Origin: Chloroflexota bacterium
GTDB taxonomy: Bacteria > Chloroflexota > Dehalococcoidia > Lucifugimonadales > Lucifugimonadaceae
DNA: 64,000 nucleotides
Assembly (NCBI GenBank): GCA_013204555.1
Contig: JABMNO010000017.1
Location: 17,579 to 81,578 of the forward strand
Direction of reading: 5' to 3'
Shown here piece after piece: positions 1 through 9,921 of this stretch. Position numbers and translations under genes: made by a program. Positions within the stretch are counted from its first letter, which is position 1, and each line of letters starts with the position of its first letter. The notes below the pieces were generated by a model that saw only the letters and a program-made list of their open reading frames with translations, had not been told where the DNA came from and did no database searches.

Positions 1-90
1 CCTGGCGATCAGGTAGTTGCGTGGGCGCGTAAGAAGGTAGCCACAAGGGCTACCCCTACGTGGGTGGCGGGTCCTGGAGTCCGAAGGTGA
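1..90 (+). CDS. 3' end of an upstream gene (partial, unidentified)
   Basis: Frame 1 is open from the first base of the window to a TGA at 88-90 and encodes about 29 basic residues. The TGA overlaps a GTG at 87-89 in the GTGA arrangement typical of coupled genes, and the GTG begins a good NAD kinase start. That overlap is the main reason to believe this is a real C-terminus. Too little protein is visible to name a family. A 7-bp hairpin at 36-54 lies inside this frame. Confidence 0.4.
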   Translation, partial: PGDQVVAWARKKVATRATPTWVAGPGVRR

Positions 91-956
91 GTGAAACGGT
101 TCGAATGCGCACAGGGATCATCCACCACGATTTCGTGGGAGAGGCAAGGGGACTCGCTCAGGCTCTGACCGAGCGTTACTCCAGTCGCAGCGAATGGTGG
201 ACCTGTTCGGTCGCTGAGTCATCTGGTCTGGGCGAGATGGTGGTCGAAACCGATCTCGTTATTGCGATTGGTGGAGACGGCACCATTCTCCGCAGCGCGC
301 ACGTGGCCGCTCCCCTTGGTATCCCAATACTGGGCGTGAATATGGGCCGTGTTGGGTTCATGTCCGAAATCGAGGCCGAAGACGCGCTTGATGGTCTCGA
401 CTGGTATCTGGACGGGAACGCTCGGCCGGAGTTGCGCACAATGATTAAGGCGCAGATCGGTGACGACGCAACTCCTCATCACGCCCTTAACGATGTCGTT
501 CTTGGCAGGGGGCGCGAGATTCGTCTCGTGGACATCGCACTTTCAATCGATGAGGTGCCAGTGACCACATATCGAGCCGACGCGCTGGTGATCGCCACCG
601 CGTCTGGATCAACTGGCTACTCACTGGCGTTGGGTGGACCGGTCATGGAGCCGGAGGAACAATCATTCCTGGTGAAACCCGTCGCATCGCACATGAGTCT
701 CCAGGGTGGCCTGCTTATTAAGCCTGGCTCAGTGGTCGAAATGACCCTTAGGACGGATACAGATGCACTGTGCAGCGTCGATGGTTTCTACGAAGCGCCC
801 GTCACCTCCGGCCAAAAAGTTCGTGTGGAGGTGAGTGAACATAGCGCCACCTTCCTGCGGAGAGATCCGCCCAACGCCTTTTACGATTCATTGACCCGAC
901 GACTGGGCATGCGGCAGGGATCCATGCAACGAACGTCGATGGATGGCGATGATTAG
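87..956 (+). CDS. nadK: NAD kinase
   Basis: Cytoplasmic ATP-dependent NAD kinase, which makes NADP from NAD. The protein has the GGDGTILR nucleotide-binding motif near residue 70, an ALNDVVLGRG segment that matches the family's NE/D motif, and the ASGSTGY motif that positions the substrate. I chose the GTG at 87 because a GGAG sits 7 nt upstream and the codon overlaps the stop of the previous frame (GTGA). This gives 289 residues, normal for the family. A GTG at 60 and an ATG at 105 are alternatives. It is probably cotranscribed with the unseen upstream gene and with the Nudix gene 33 nt downstream. Confidence 0.95.
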   Translation: MSETVRMRTGIIHHDFVGEARGLAQALTERYSSRSEWWTCSVAESSGLGEMVVETDLVIAIGGDGTILRSAHVAAPLGIPILGVNMGRVGFMSEIEAEDALDGLDWYLDGNARPELRTMIKAQIGDDATPHHALNDVVLGRGREIRLVDIALSIDEVPVTTYRADALVIATASGSTGYSLALGGPVMEPEEQSFLVKPVASHMSLQGGLLIKPGSVVEMTLRTDTDALCSVDGFYEAPVTSGQKVRVEVSEHSATFLRRDPPNAFYDSLTRRLGMRQGSMQRTSMDGDD

Positions 957-989
957 TGCGAAACCATCTGTTCACATCTGGCCAACCGA

Positions 990-1544
990 TTGAGTGAAGT
1001 CAATATCCTGAATAGTCGTCGCGTATTCGAGGGCAGCGTAATTAGCGTGCGCGTTGATGAGATTCAGCTTGATGATGGACCTTCTTTTGAAAAGGAGACA
1101 GTCGAGCACCGGGAGTCGATCGTGGTTGTGCCCGTGACCGAAGATGGTCACGTACTCCTGGTGAGCCAGACCCGCGTCGCAACGGGAGGTCGCTCGCTTG
1201 AGGTGCCTGCTGGCAACACTGAGTCAACAGACTTGAGTCCAGAGGCAGCGGCACAGCGTGAGTTGAGAGAAGAAGTTGGATACCGGGCTGGCAAGATGGC
1301 CAAGATCGGCGCACAGTGGGTCGCTCCGGGATACAGCACAGAGTGGATGCACGTTTATCTTGCGTCCGACCTCACGCCCGATCCGCTCCCTATGGACGTT
1401 GATGAGGACGTAGTCGTTGAGCGATATCCACTCAGCGATATCCCCTCAATGATCAGGGCAGGCGCGATTTGCGACTCCATGTCCATTGCCGCTCTACTGA
1501 CGGTATTATGTCTTTTCGGTGATGAATTGCCCGTAATCCGTTGA
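990..1544 (+). CDS. Nudix hydrolase, ADP-ribose pyrophosphatase-like
   Basis: Protein of 184 residues with a central Nudix fold. The Nudix helix is visible from PAGNTES through AQRELREEVGY, with the metal-binding REL-x-EE core intact. The spacing between the first Gly and the REL is one residue longer than the textbook box. The N-terminal strand layout (RVFEGSVISVRVDEI and later VVVVPV) resembles ADP-ribose and nucleoside-diphosphate-sugar pyrophosphatases, so ADP-ribose is the likeliest substrate. The start is a TTG; no ATG or GTG lies in frame upstream. It sits between nadK and sdhA on the same strand, and a link to NAD(P) turnover is plausible but inferred. Confidence 0.85.
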   Translation: MSEVNILNSRRVFEGSVISVRVDEIQLDDGPSFEKETVEHRESIVVVPVTEDGHVLLVSQTRVATGGRSLEVPAGNTESTDLSPEAAAQRELREEVGYRAGKMAKIGAQWVAPGYSTEWMHVYLASDLTPDPLPMDVDEDVVVERYPLSDIPSMIRAGAICDSMSIAALLTVLCLFGDELPVIR

Positions 1545-1608
1545 CTGATTCGAACTAGTGACCCAACATGAGACGAGCGCTTTTTCATCGTCCTCTCTGG
1601 AGACATGA

Positions 1609-3282
1609 ATGTACGAACATGATGTATTGATCATTGGAGCCGGTCTTGCCGGTCTCAGAGCCGCTGTCGAGGCTGAAAAGCTTGGCCTGAACACAGCAGT
1701 GTTATCCAAAGTCCACCCGGTCCGGAGCCATTCCTGTGCGGCGCAGGGCGGGATAAATGCCGCCCTCACTGACCGCGGAGATGTGTGGGAAGACCACGCC
1801 TATGACACCGTCAAAGGCAGCGACTTCCTGGGCGATCAGGATGCTATCGAAGTGATGGCTCGCGAGGCGGGCGATGACTTGATCGAACTTGAGCACATGG
1901 GCGTCATTTTCAGTCGTGAAAAATCCGGGCGATTGGAAGCTCGCGCGTTTGGTGGCCAACGGGTGCCCAGGACATTCTTTGTTGGGGCAATCACGGGCAG
2001 CGCTATGCTTCATGTTCTGTATGAACAGGCCATCAAGCATGACGTGCGGGTTTATGAAGAGTGGTTTGTTACATCACTGATTATTGAAGAAGGCGTCTGC
2101 CACGGTGCGATTGCCTTCAACATGCACACCGGCGAGATGGAAACGATCCGAGCCAAGTCTGTGATTATGGCGGCCGGCGGGGCAGGGAGGGTATTTGAGC
2201 CCTCCACAAACGCCTTGATCTGCACGGGCGATGGTTTGGCGCTGGCCTGGAACGCGGGCGTCTCCATGATGGACATGGAGATGGTGCAGTATCACCCCAC
2301 AACGCTGGCCGGCAACGGAATCCTGCTTTCAGAGGCTGCGCGCGGCGAGGGCGCGCACCTGCTCAACAGCGAGGGAGATCGCTTCATGGAGCGGTATGCT
2401 CCAGAGTTCATGGAACTGGCATCACGTGACGTTGTTTCACGAGCCGAACAGACGGAGATCAATGAGGGACGTTCCATCAACGGCAACGTCCTGTTGGACC
2501 TCCGCCACCTTGGAAAGACATTTATTGAAGAGCGCCTGGGTTACCTGCAGGAAGTTGCGGTGGAGTTTCGGGGTATCGACCTCTCGGAACATCCGATCGA
2601 GATTCGACCTGGGGTTCACTACATCATGGGTGGTATCAAGACGAATGTTGACGGCGCAACCGTGGTTCCCGGCCTCTATGCGGCAGGTGAATGCGCGAAT
2701 GTAAGCGTTCATGGTGGAAACCGCCTTGGCGCAAACTCGCTGCTGGACACCATTGTGTTTGGTCGACGCTCCGCCACCGCCGCCGCCGAGTACATAAAAT
2801 CTGTGGACTCCGCCGGAAGATCAGAGGAGCACCTTGATGCTGAGAAGGCTCGCATTCAGGCGTTGCTGGATCGACCGAAGGGCATTAGATGGGCCGCCAT
2901 TCGTAATGAGCTTGCCACCTCGATGACGGAAGGCATTGGCGTTTATCGTGATCAGGCCAGCATGGAGGGCGCGGACGCCAAGGTCGATGAGATGAGGGCA
3001 AAGTATTCCCAGGTCTCAGTTGAGAACAAGGGCAAGGTGTTCAACACGGATCTGATATTCACGCTTGAGCTTGATTACATGATTGACGTTGCCAAGACGA
3101 TTACTCAGGGCGCACTGATGCGGAAAGAGAGCAGAGGCGCGCACTCCCGCACGGACATGCCCGACCGCGACGACAAGAACTGGTTGAAGCACACACATGT
3201 GTTCAAAGATGGCGACGGTGTTCGCACTGAAACTTCAGATGTCACCATTACACAGTGGCAGCCTGTAGAAAGGGTTTACTAG
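1609..3282 (+). CDS. sdhA: Succinate dehydrogenase/fumarate reductase flavoprotein subunit
   Basis: FAD subunit that oxidises succinate to fumarate (or the reverse) and passes electrons to SdhB. The N-terminus has the dinucleotide fold GAGLAGLRAA. HSCAAQGGINAAL carries the His that normally binds FAD covalently. The catalytic and substrate region is seen in HPTTLAGNG, GVHYIMGGI and HGGNRLGANSLLDT. Its 557 residues fit the family. The start ATG follows a GGAG 7 nt upstream. The stop abuts the sdhB start directly (3282/3283), so the two are translationally linked. With sdhB and the cysteine-rich third gene it forms a three-gene sdh operon. Confidence 0.95.
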   Translation: MYEHDVLIIGAGLAGLRAAVEAEKLGLNTAVLSKVHPVRSHSCAAQGGINAALTDRGDVWEDHAYDTVKGSDFLGDQDAIEVMAREAGDDLIELEHMGVIFSREKSGRLEARAFGGQRVPRTFFVGAITGSAMLHVLYEQAIKHDVRVYEEWFVTSLIIEEGVCHGAIAFNMHTGEMETIRAKSVIMAAGGAGRVFEPSTNALICTGDGLALAWNAGVSMMDMEMVQYHPTTLAGNGILLSEAARGEGAHLLNSEGDRFMERYAPEFMELASRDVVSRAEQTEINEGRSINGNVLLDLRHLGKTFIEERLGYLQEVAVEFRGIDLSEHPIEIRPGVHYIMGGIKTNVDGATVVPGLYAAGECANVSVHGGNRLGANSLLDTIVFGRRSATAAAEYIKSVDSAGRSEEHLDAEKARIQALLDRPKGIRWAAIRNELATSMTEGIGVYRDQASMEGADAKVDEMRAKYSQVSVENKGKVFNTDLIFTLELDYMIDVAKTITQGALMRKESRGAHSRTDMPDRDDKNWLKHTHVFKDGDGVRTETSDVTITQWQPVERVY

Positions 3283-4263
3283 ATGCCAGCGACCGTTCCA
3301 ACGAAGCTGAAGGCCAACCTGAGGGTTCAGCGGTTCGACCCAGAGTCTGAAAGACCTGAAACGTTCTACCAGGACTACGAGGTTGAGGTGGAGGATTGGT
3401 TCACCGTTCTTGACGCCCTGATAAAGATCAGGGAAGAGATCGATGGGACCCTTTCGCTACGTTGCGCATGCCGCGCATCAATATGCGGCTCATGCGCGAT
3501 GCGAGTCAACGGCCAGGCGAAGCTTGTCTGCAAGACCAAGCTGGACAGTGTCTGGTCACCCGGTGAAACGGTCATTATCGATCCTCCGGGGAACATGCCT
3601 GTCATCACAGACTTGGTGGCAGATTTCAAGCCATTCTGGGACAAGATCCGCCAGGTCCAGCCGTACCTGCAACCGACGGGACCCGAGCCCGTGGCCGAGT
3701 ACCTTGCGCCAAACGAGGACATGGTCCATCTGGCAGGTGTAATGAACTGCATTATGTGCGGTGCATGTGTTTCAGATTGCACGGTTCTGGAGGTCGATGA
3801 TCGATTCATCGGTCCTGCCGCGCTCGCCAAGGCATACCGATTCGTTGCGGATCCCCGCGACGGCAAGAAGAAAGAGCGACTTGAGGCACTGAACGGCGAT
3901 ACGGGCATCTGGGACTGCACACGCTGTATGCAGTGCGTGGAAGTATGTCCCAAGGACGTTGCCCCAATGGAACGCATCATGGTCATGCGTGATCAGGCGA
4001 TTGAAGAGGGCTTTTCCGGGACGGTTGGTGCACGTCATACAGAGTCTGTATACAACTCAGTCAAACGCTCAGGGCGGCTCAACGAGACTCGTCTGGCGAT
4101 TGAGAGCGTGGGCGTGATGAACATTCCCGGCCAACTAGCCATGGCGCCAGTGGGAGTCAGGGCGCTACTGAAGGGCAAGATGCCATCGCCAATCGACCAC
4201 AAGATTCCGTCAAAAGACGCGGTCAAAAAGATCGTCGAAAAGTCTGAGGAGACGTCGAAGTGA
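3283..4263 (+). CDS. sdhB: Succinate dehydrogenase iron-sulfur subunit
   Basis: Iron-sulfur electron-transfer subunit of 326 residues. An N-terminal ferredoxin domain carries the [2Fe-2S] ligands in CRASICGSCAMRVNG. A C-terminal domain carries two further clusters, CIMCGACVSDC and CTRCMQCVEVCPKDV. The protein is longer than the roughly 240-residue mitochondrial-type SdhB. It has an extra C-terminal tail of about 70 residues, as seen in SdhB proteins that work with an SdhE subunit. It is immediately downstream of sdhA and overlaps the next gene by 4 nt (GTGA). Confidence 0.93.
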   Translation: MPATVPTKLKANLRVQRFDPESERPETFYQDYEVEVEDWFTVLDALIKIREEIDGTLSLRCACRASICGSCAMRVNGQAKLVCKTKLDSVWSPGETVIIDPPGNMPVITDLVADFKPFWDKIRQVQPYLQPTGPEPVAEYLAPNEDMVHLAGVMNCIMCGACVSDCTVLEVDDRFIGPAALAKAYRFVADPRDGKKKERLEALNGDTGIWDCTRCMQCVEVCPKDVAPMERIMVMRDQAIEEGFSGTVGARHTESVYNSVKRSGRLNETRLAIESVGVMNIPGQLAMAPVGVRALLKGKMPSPIDHKIPSKDAVKKIVEKSEETSK

Positions 4264-5153
4264 AATACGCATTCTGGCCGGGCTGTGTTGCACTAGGCGG
4301 CACACCGGAACTTTACCAATCGACGAAGCTTGTTCTGGGCAAACTCGGCATCGAGGTCGAGGAGCTGACCAACGCTACCTGCACGGGCGCGGGCGTGCTC
4401 CAGGAAAAGAACCGGAAACTGGGCGACACGTTAAATGTTCGGACGTTCGCGCAGGCCGAGCAGATGGGACTTCCCATCATGACGATCTGCTCTACCTGCC
4501 AGGGCACGATGGCGCAGGCCCAACTGGCTGTAATCAAAGACGATGGTTACCTCGCCGATATCAACAAAGATCTCGCCGCCGAGGGTCTGGAGTATCACGG
4601 TGAAACCGTCACCAAACATCTCCTCTGGATTCTCGTCGAAGAGTATGGTCTGGAGAATCTCAAGAAGCACTTTGTGCGCGATCTCTCGGGACTCAAGTTC
4701 GCACCGTTCTATGGCTGCTATCTGATCCGCCCCAGCGACGCGCTGGGCTTCGCAGAGGTACCTGAGCGGGAGACGTCGCTTGAGCGGGTGATTGAATCAA
4801 CCGGCGCTGAAGTGGTTGATTTCAAGGGCGCACGTGCATGCTGCGGGCTTCCAATCCTGTTTATCAATCAGAACAACTCGCTCAAGATGGTCGCAACTCA
4901 CACGGGGACAGCCAAAGACCTTGGAGCAGACGCAATGGTGACGCCGTGCCCACTCTGTCACCTGAATCTGGACGGCTATCAGGGTAAGGCAGCGAAGAAG
5001 AATCGCGGCAGCGCGGTTGATCTTCCAATCCTCCACCTGCCGCAGATGCTTGGACTTGCGATGGGCTTTACGCCGAAAGAACTCGGCATGAACAAGCACA
5101 TGGTGTCGACCAGCCGTCTGCAAGAGCAGGTGGTGTCACCAGCGGGCGTCTAG
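4260..5153 (+). CDS. sdhE: HdrB-like cysteine-rich (CCG) subunit, SdhE-type
   Basis: Protein of 297 residues with two CCG-type cysteine-rich modules like those of heterodisulfide reductase subunit B. The C-terminal module is complete: ARACCGLP followed by MVTPCPLCHLNL. The N-terminal module is seen in FWPGCVALGG and TICSTCQGT. In type-E succinate dehydrogenases of archaea, cyanobacteria and epsilonproteobacteria, such a subunit replaces the usual transmembrane SdhC/D and passes electrons to quinone or another acceptor. The GTG start overlaps the sdhB stop. No SdhF-like or other membrane anchor gene follows. The symbol sdhE here means this CCG subunit, not the bacterial flavinylation factor. 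Confidence 0.85.
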   Translation: MKYAFWPGCVALGGTPELYQSTKLVLGKLGIEVEELTNATCTGAGVLQEKNRKLGDTLNVRTFAQAEQMGLPIMTICSTCQGTMAQAQLAVIKDDGYLADINKDLAAEGLEYHGETVTKHLLWILVEEYGLENLKKHFVRDLSGLKFAPFYGCYLIRPSDALGFAEVPERETSLERVIESTGAEVVDFKGARACCGLPILFINQNNSLKMVATHTGTAKDLGADAMVTPCPLCHLNLDGYQGKAAKKNRGSAVDLPILHLPQMLGLAMGFTPKELGMNKHMVSTSRLQEQVVSPAGV

Positions 5154-5787
5154 GCACACATCAACCATTGACGAACGGGAGGGCCAGGTTTTGAACCTGC
5201 CCCTTTTCGCTTCCCTTATGTTGCTGGCGGACCATTCGGCCATCTGGAGATCGCACCTTCATCAGTCGCCCTGAGGAGGGTGGCTCTGCGCCCGACGTGA
5301 GGGCATTTGCCGGTTGGGAAGTGGTCAGAGACGCGCATAATCGGACGGCCGTATCGCGAAGCGCTGTCCGCGCATGTGTAACCGGCAGAGACCCTCACGG
5401 CACTCATTGCGCAAGGCCTTCATTCGCTTCTCAGGGTGACAGTGCGGTGGGAGTCGCGGAACGCTGGGTTCGCCACCGACCGCACCGTAGCGGCAACCCT
5501 TGTGGTTGCCCTGCAGCCTCATTCAGGCTGCCCGATGTGATGTCTCCGTGAATGCCGCATCGGTCGCATTTCAGCGCATTCAGATCCTTCGACTACGGCG
5601 CGAAGCCGCCTTCGCTCTGGATGACATATCGGCGTTCGGCCGCTGCGCGCGTGATGAGCCACAATCGACTTCCGACTACGTGCGTGCCTGGATCCCGGAT
5701 CGCCTAACGGCGTCCGGGATGACGGTGGTGGGCGGTAGCGTATGGGTGGAAGGCGCTGAGGGCCAGATTCGTGGAGCGAGAAGCGCT
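5154..5787 (+). repeat. Convergent intergenic region with palindromic repeats
   Basis: No convincing gene lies between the sdh operon and the convergent GH15 gene. A palindromic repeat unit occupies 5691-5723, with arms reading ATCCCGGA and TCCGGGAT; similar units recur at 17.9, 21.4, 21.5, 21.7 and 22.1 kb. A second repeated motif, CTTCTCAGGGTGAC, is at about 5427-5440 and recurs near 15.54 and 15.78 kb as CTCCTCAGGGTG. Short ORFs here do not look like proteins. A small hairpin at 5775-5789, at the end of the GH15 gene, could act as a weak terminator. Confidence 0.7.
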
Positions 5788-7617
5788 CTAAATCCTGCCG
5801 CCTCCAAGAGCGCGGTCAAGATTGACGGCGGCTGAGATCAGGCCCAGGTGAGTAAATCCCTGTGGGAAGTTGCCCAGGGAGTTGCCTGACGGCCCGATCT
5901 GTTCTGAATATAGTCTCAGGTGGTTCGAGTAGCCCAGCATCCGCTCAAACAGGAACCTGGCGTCGTCAAGACGGCCTGCTTTGGTGAGGGCTTCCACCAG
6001 CCAGAACGTACACATGGTGAACGTTCCCTCGTCGCCTTCAAGGCCATCAGGTGCGGACTCATCGGCATCATAACGAAACACCAGACTGTCGTATGTGAGG
6101 CGCTCTTCGATTGCCTTTATCGTCGATAGCATTCGTGGGTCCTGAGGGGCCATGAAGAAAACGAGAGGCATGAGCAGGGCCGATGCATCCAGCGTCTGTG
6201 CGCCGTAGTACTGGGCGTAGCTCTGGAGCTCATCGCTCCATCCCTCTTCCTGGATCTCCTCATATATCTCGTCGCGGGTCTTGATCCATTCGAATCGGTC
6301 AGATGGGAACGAACGAGACTCCGAGATTCTGATGCCTCGCTCAAAGGCGACCCAGCACATCATTTTTGAGTGGACGAACTGCTGGCGCCCTCCGCGCACC
6401 TCCCAGATACCTTCATCAGCGCGACGCCAGTTTTGCATCAGCCAGTTGAGCATTCCTCTCAACGACTTCCACAGGTCATAGGAGATTGGCGTGCCGTATT
6501 TGTCGTACAGGTAGACGGCATCCATGAGCTCACCATAGATATCGAGCTGCAACTGGTTGCTCGCGCCGTTGCCAACCCGGACGGGGCGCGACCCCTTGTA
6601 ACCATCGAGATGATCGAGGGTGGTCTCTTCTAGTTCAGCCGCCCCGTGGATTGTGTACATGAGATTGAGAGGGCCGTCCTCACCATCTGTTTCGCAGATC
6701 ATTTCTACGAAGCTCATGAAGTCTCTGGCTTCATCGGTCAGGCCAATCCGCATGAAGGCATAGAGGATGAATGCAGAATCACGAATCCACGTGTAGCGGT
6801 AGTCCCAGTTGCGCTCGCCTCCAATGACCTCCGGGAGGCTGCACGTAGGCGCCGCGACAATAGCGCCAGTTGGCGCGAACGTCAGCAGTTTCAGAGTGAG
6901 GGCTGAGCGGAATACGACCTCCCTCCAACGTCCGTTGTAGGTGCAATTACTGAGCCATTGTCGCCAGAAACTTGTGGTCTCGTGGAATGCCTTTTCACCT
7001 TCGATTGGAGTGAGGCTAACTATGCCGGTTTTGCCTGGGCCGCGGTAAGAGAGGACGAACGTTATTGACTCGTTGGCTTCAATATCGAACTCGTAAATTA
7101 CGCCGCCATTGACGATCCGAACCTCCCCTTCGCACGAAAGGCCGATTGAGTAGCCGTTGCCGCCTGAGAATATGACGCCGCCTGGTACTTCCTCCACATT
7201 GGGCCGCAATCTGCCATAGTCGAACCTTGGGAAACACTCCAACCGAACGCGAGTGGTGCCCTGGACGCCTTGCACCTGCCGAATGACCCGGCGTCCGTGA
7301 GGCTCGTGTGATTGCGGGTGAACGCCTTCATGAACCTCCATGAAATCAGCGAGTTGGGCGACGCAACCTGAGGACGAGAATCGGGTCATCAGGACGTTAG
7401 TTTCAGGGAAGTAAAACTGGCGGGTTTGGGCATCTTCAGAATCTGGAACGGATATCTTGAAGTAGCCGCCCTTTTCATCGTCAAGCAACGTAGCAAAGAC
7501 GCTGGGCGAATCGAAGTCGGGAAGGCATAGCCAATCCATTGAGCCATTCTTCGAAATCAATGCGGCGGTGTGCATGTCACCGATGATTCCGTAGTCTTCT
7601 ATCAGCCTGTAAGCCAC
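5788..7617 (-). CDS. Glycoside hydrolase family 15 (trehalase/glucoamylase-like)
   Basis: Cytoplasmic protein of 609 residues with no signal peptide. It starts with the trehalase-like N-terminal beta domain (IEDYGIIGDMHTAALI, then MDWLCLPDFDSPSVF) followed by an alpha/alpha barrel. GH15 landmarks are GERNWDYRYTWIRD, GIWEVRGG with a likely acid Glu, and EGTFTMCTFWLVEAL with the second Glu near the end. Actinobacterial proteins of this layout are trehalases, while others are glucoamylases. The gene lies 56 nt downstream of an OtsA-OtsB trehalose synthesis fusion, so trehalose breakdown is the likely role. That substrate assignment rests on context. Confidence 0.85.
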   Translation of the reverse strand: MAYRLIEDYGIIGDMHTAALISKNGSMDWLCLPDFDSPSVFATLLDDEKGGYFKISVPDSEDAQTRQFYFPETNVLMTRFSSSGCVAQLADFMEVHEGVHPQSHEPHGRRVIRQVQGVQGTTRVRLECFPRFDYGRLRPNVEEVPGGVIFSGGNGYSIGLSCEGEVRIVNGGVIYEFDIEANESITFVLSYRGPGKTGIVSLTPIEGEKAFHETTSFWRQWLSNCTYNGRWREVVFRSALTLKLLTFAPTGAIVAAPTCSLPEVIGGERNWDYRYTWIRDSAFILYAFMRIGLTDEARDFMSFVEMICETDGEDGPLNLMYTIHGAAELEETTLDHLDGYKGSRPVRVGNGASNQLQLDIYGELMDAVYLYDKYGTPISYDLWKSLRGMLNWLMQNWRRADEGIWEVRGGRQQFVHSKMMCWVAFERGIRISESRSFPSDRFEWIKTRDEIYEEIQEEGWSDELQSYAQYYGAQTLDASALLMPLVFFMAPQDPRMLSTIKAIEERLTYDSLVFRYDADESAPDGLEGDEGTFTMCTFWLVEALTKAGRLDDARFLFERMLGYSNHLRLYSEQIGPSGNSLGNFPQGFTHLGLISAAVNLDRALGGGRI

Positions 7618-7673
7618 TCTAATTTCCTTGCAATAAAATTTGACTTACCACGATAGGTGATTCAGGTTGCGGA

Positions 7674-9854
7674 CTACTCCGCAGGCGGGAAAAGAGATCG
7701 CAGAAATGCTCGGACTTCCGGTGGCCCGCTGAGCCGTTCTGAAGCCCTGCTGGGCGTGTTCCCTACATGTATAGAGATGCCTGATTCTGGCAGCGCAGCG
7801 AACATATCCTCGTCAGTGGTGTCATCGCCTATGGCTAGCTGGAAGTCGAATGGACCAAAGGTTTGCTCCAGCGCGCGGAACGCCGCTCCCTTGGTAACAC
7901 CCTGCTGGCGAATTTCGACGATGCTGGACCCTTCGATGACCTCAACCGGCTGATTCGCGAGTGCATATTCGAGTTGGGTTGTGAGTTCACGCGCCTGCCA
8001 TTTGCCGAGGTCATTGTCAGCGGCCCGGTAGTGCCACACAACGGCCGCTGTCTTCTCCTCAACGGATGAGCCCGGAGTGCGCTGGGTATATTCATCCAGC
8101 ATGCCCATAACCTGCTTCTTCCATGCGTCATCCAAAAGAGACTCAGCCATGATCCACTGGGCGTTCTTGCCAACCCTCATCCAGGCGCCGTGCTCAGCCA
8201 CAAGGGTGATATCGAAGTGGCCGAACCAGGCGTCAAGAGTCTTCGCATCCCTGCCAGATACCAGCGCCAACTGGACGCGTTGGTCGGCATGGATGTTTTC
8301 CAGGATTCTGACTATGGACGATGTGGGTGTGGCGTCAGACGGCATATTCTCAAACTCCCGCAGGGTACCGTCGTAGTCCAACAACACGGCAGGCTTTATG
8401 GCGCGATCAAGGCGGGGCTTAATCAATTCCAGCAGTTCATCCGGCTCTCGCGCTGGGGGCAGAGTCGTCATTGACGGCGCGGGCCGATCTATTGCGCGGA
8501 TGGCCCGCGTTGCCCAGCGGTGAACATCGTTTCGGCGCAGTCTTTCCAGCATTGCGTCAATCCGGCTGGTCTTGTCCGATGGCTCCATCTCGAGCGCGTT
8601 TGCAAGCGCGTCTGCGGTTCCATCAACATCCCATGGGTTTATCCGGACGGCCTCGCCCAACTCGCTTGCTGCTCCGGCGAACTCACTCAGTAACAATGTG
8701 CCGGACCTGTCTAGCTGAGATGCCACGAACTCTTTTGCGACCAGGTTCATCCCATCCCTCAACGGAGCGACGAAAGCGATATCCGCAATTCTGTAAAGGG
8801 CCGCTAGTTCCGCCGGAGCCATCGATTGGTGCTGATAGTGAATTGGCACTGACCCAGGGCTGCCGTACTCCCCGTTTATCTGCCCAACAATCTGTTCAAT
8901 TTCCTGCCGCTGTTGTGCGTACGAGTCGATATCTTCACGAGATGGGACCACCACCTGAATCATTACAACATTCCCACGCAGTTCTGGCTGGAGCTCAAGT
9001 AGCCGTCTGAACGCCTCAAGTTTCAGCGGGATGCCCTTTGTATAGTCCAACCGCTCTACGCCCAGAATTATTTTGCGGTCCCCAAAGTGTTCCCTGAACT
9101 GGGAGAGGTGAGCTTCGGATTCTTTTGAGGCGGCGAGCTGCTGCCAGTAGTCGACATCAATGCCAATTGGGAACGTGGCAATCTCGCAGCGCCGACCGCC
9201 AAGTTCTGCCGCTCCTTCACGCATGTGCACACCGGCAACACGCAGCACGGAACTGACGAAGTGGCGTGCATAGTCATAGGTATGTACCCCGACGACGTTT
9301 GCTCCAAGCAGGCCTTGAAGGATTTCCTGCCTCTCCGGCAGTAGGCTGAACATCTCTGAAGATGGGAATGGGATATGCAGGAAAAAGCCGATTTGAGCAT
9401 CCGGAACCTGTTCTCGAATCATCCCGGGAACCAACATCAACTGGTAGTCCTGAATCCAGATCGTGTCTCCAGGCTGGGTTACCTTAACAACGGCGTCAGC
9501 AAAACGTTGATTGATCTGGCGATACGTTTGAAATTGAGATCGATCAAAGCTCGCTCGCTCAGGGAGATAGTGGAAGACCGGCCATATCGATGAGTTGGAG
9601 TAGCCGTAGTAGTAGCCATCGGTCTCTTCCTGAGTCACATGAACCGGGACGTATCTGCCATGGGATAGCGCTTCACGAGCACCATCATCAAGCTCGCCAT
9701 CTGGATTTCCGATCCACAGGCCCTCGCCAGCATCGTGGATTGGGCCAAGGGCGGACACGAGTCCGCCGCTGCTTCGATCGAGAATCGCCTTGCCGGAACT
9801 ACTTGTGCGGACCGTGACGGGCAGACGGTTGGAGACGAGTAACAGTCGAGCCAT
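7674..9854 (-). CDS. otsAB: Bifunctional trehalose-6-phosphate synthase/phosphatase
   Basis: A single chain of about 726 residues makes trehalose from UDP-glucose and glucose-6-phosphate. Residues 1 to about 470 are a GT20 synthase ([49 protein letters not shown]). The rest is a HAD-type phosphatase ([12 protein letters not shown] near residue 495 and [12 protein letters not shown] near the end). I chose the ATG at 9854 because a GGAG lies 7 nt upstream; an in-frame start at 9869 lacks one. Fused OtsA-OtsB proteins occur in several phyla. With the downstream GH15 enzyme it gives a synthesis/degradation pair, probably for osmotic or stress protection. Confidence 0.93.
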   Translation of the reverse strand: MARLLLVSNRLPVTVRTSSSGKAILDRSSGGLVSALGPIHDAGEGLWIGNPDGELDDGAREALSHGRYVPVHVTQEETDGYYYGYSNSSIWPVFHYLPERASFDRSQFQTYRQINQRFADAVVKVTQPGDTIWIQDYQLMLVPGMIREQVPDAQIGFFLHIPFPSSEMFSLLPERQEILQGLLGANVVGVHTYDYARHFVSSVLRVAGVHMREGAAELGGRRCEIATFPIGIDVDYWQQLAASKESEAHLSQFREHFGDRKIILGVERLDYTKGIPLKLEAFRRLLELQPELRGNVVMIQVVVPSREDIDSYAQQRQEIEQIVGQINGEYGSPGSVPIHYQHQSMAPAELAALYRIADIAFVAPLRDGMNLVAKEFVASQLDRSGTLLLSEFAGAASELGEAVRINPWDVDGTADALANALEMEPSDKTSRIDAMLERLRRNDVHRWATRAIRAIDRPAPSMTTLPPAREPDELLELIKPRLDRAIKPAVLLDYDGTLREFENMPSDATPTSSIVRILENIHADQRVQLALVSGRDAKTLDAWFGHFDITLVAEHGAWMRVGKNAQWIMAESLLDDAWKKQVMGMLDEYTQRTPGSSVEEKTAAVVWHYRAADNDLGKWQARELTTQLEYALANQPVEVIEGSSIVEIRQQGVTKGAAFRALEQTFGPFDFQLAIGDDTTDEDMFAALPESGISIHVGNTPSRASERLSGPPEVRAFLRSLFPPAE

Positions 9855-9921
9855 ACCTGTCTCCTTCACGCTGGAGGGATCAGGCGATCGGTTCGCCTGA
9901 TCCCGATGATTGTCTGGTCGT

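Noticed and set aside
36..54. Perfect 7-bp hairpin (GGTAGCC/GGCTACC) considered as a terminator
   Set aside because: It lies inside an open frame that overlaps nadK by GTGA and has no T-tract, so it is more likely coding sequence.
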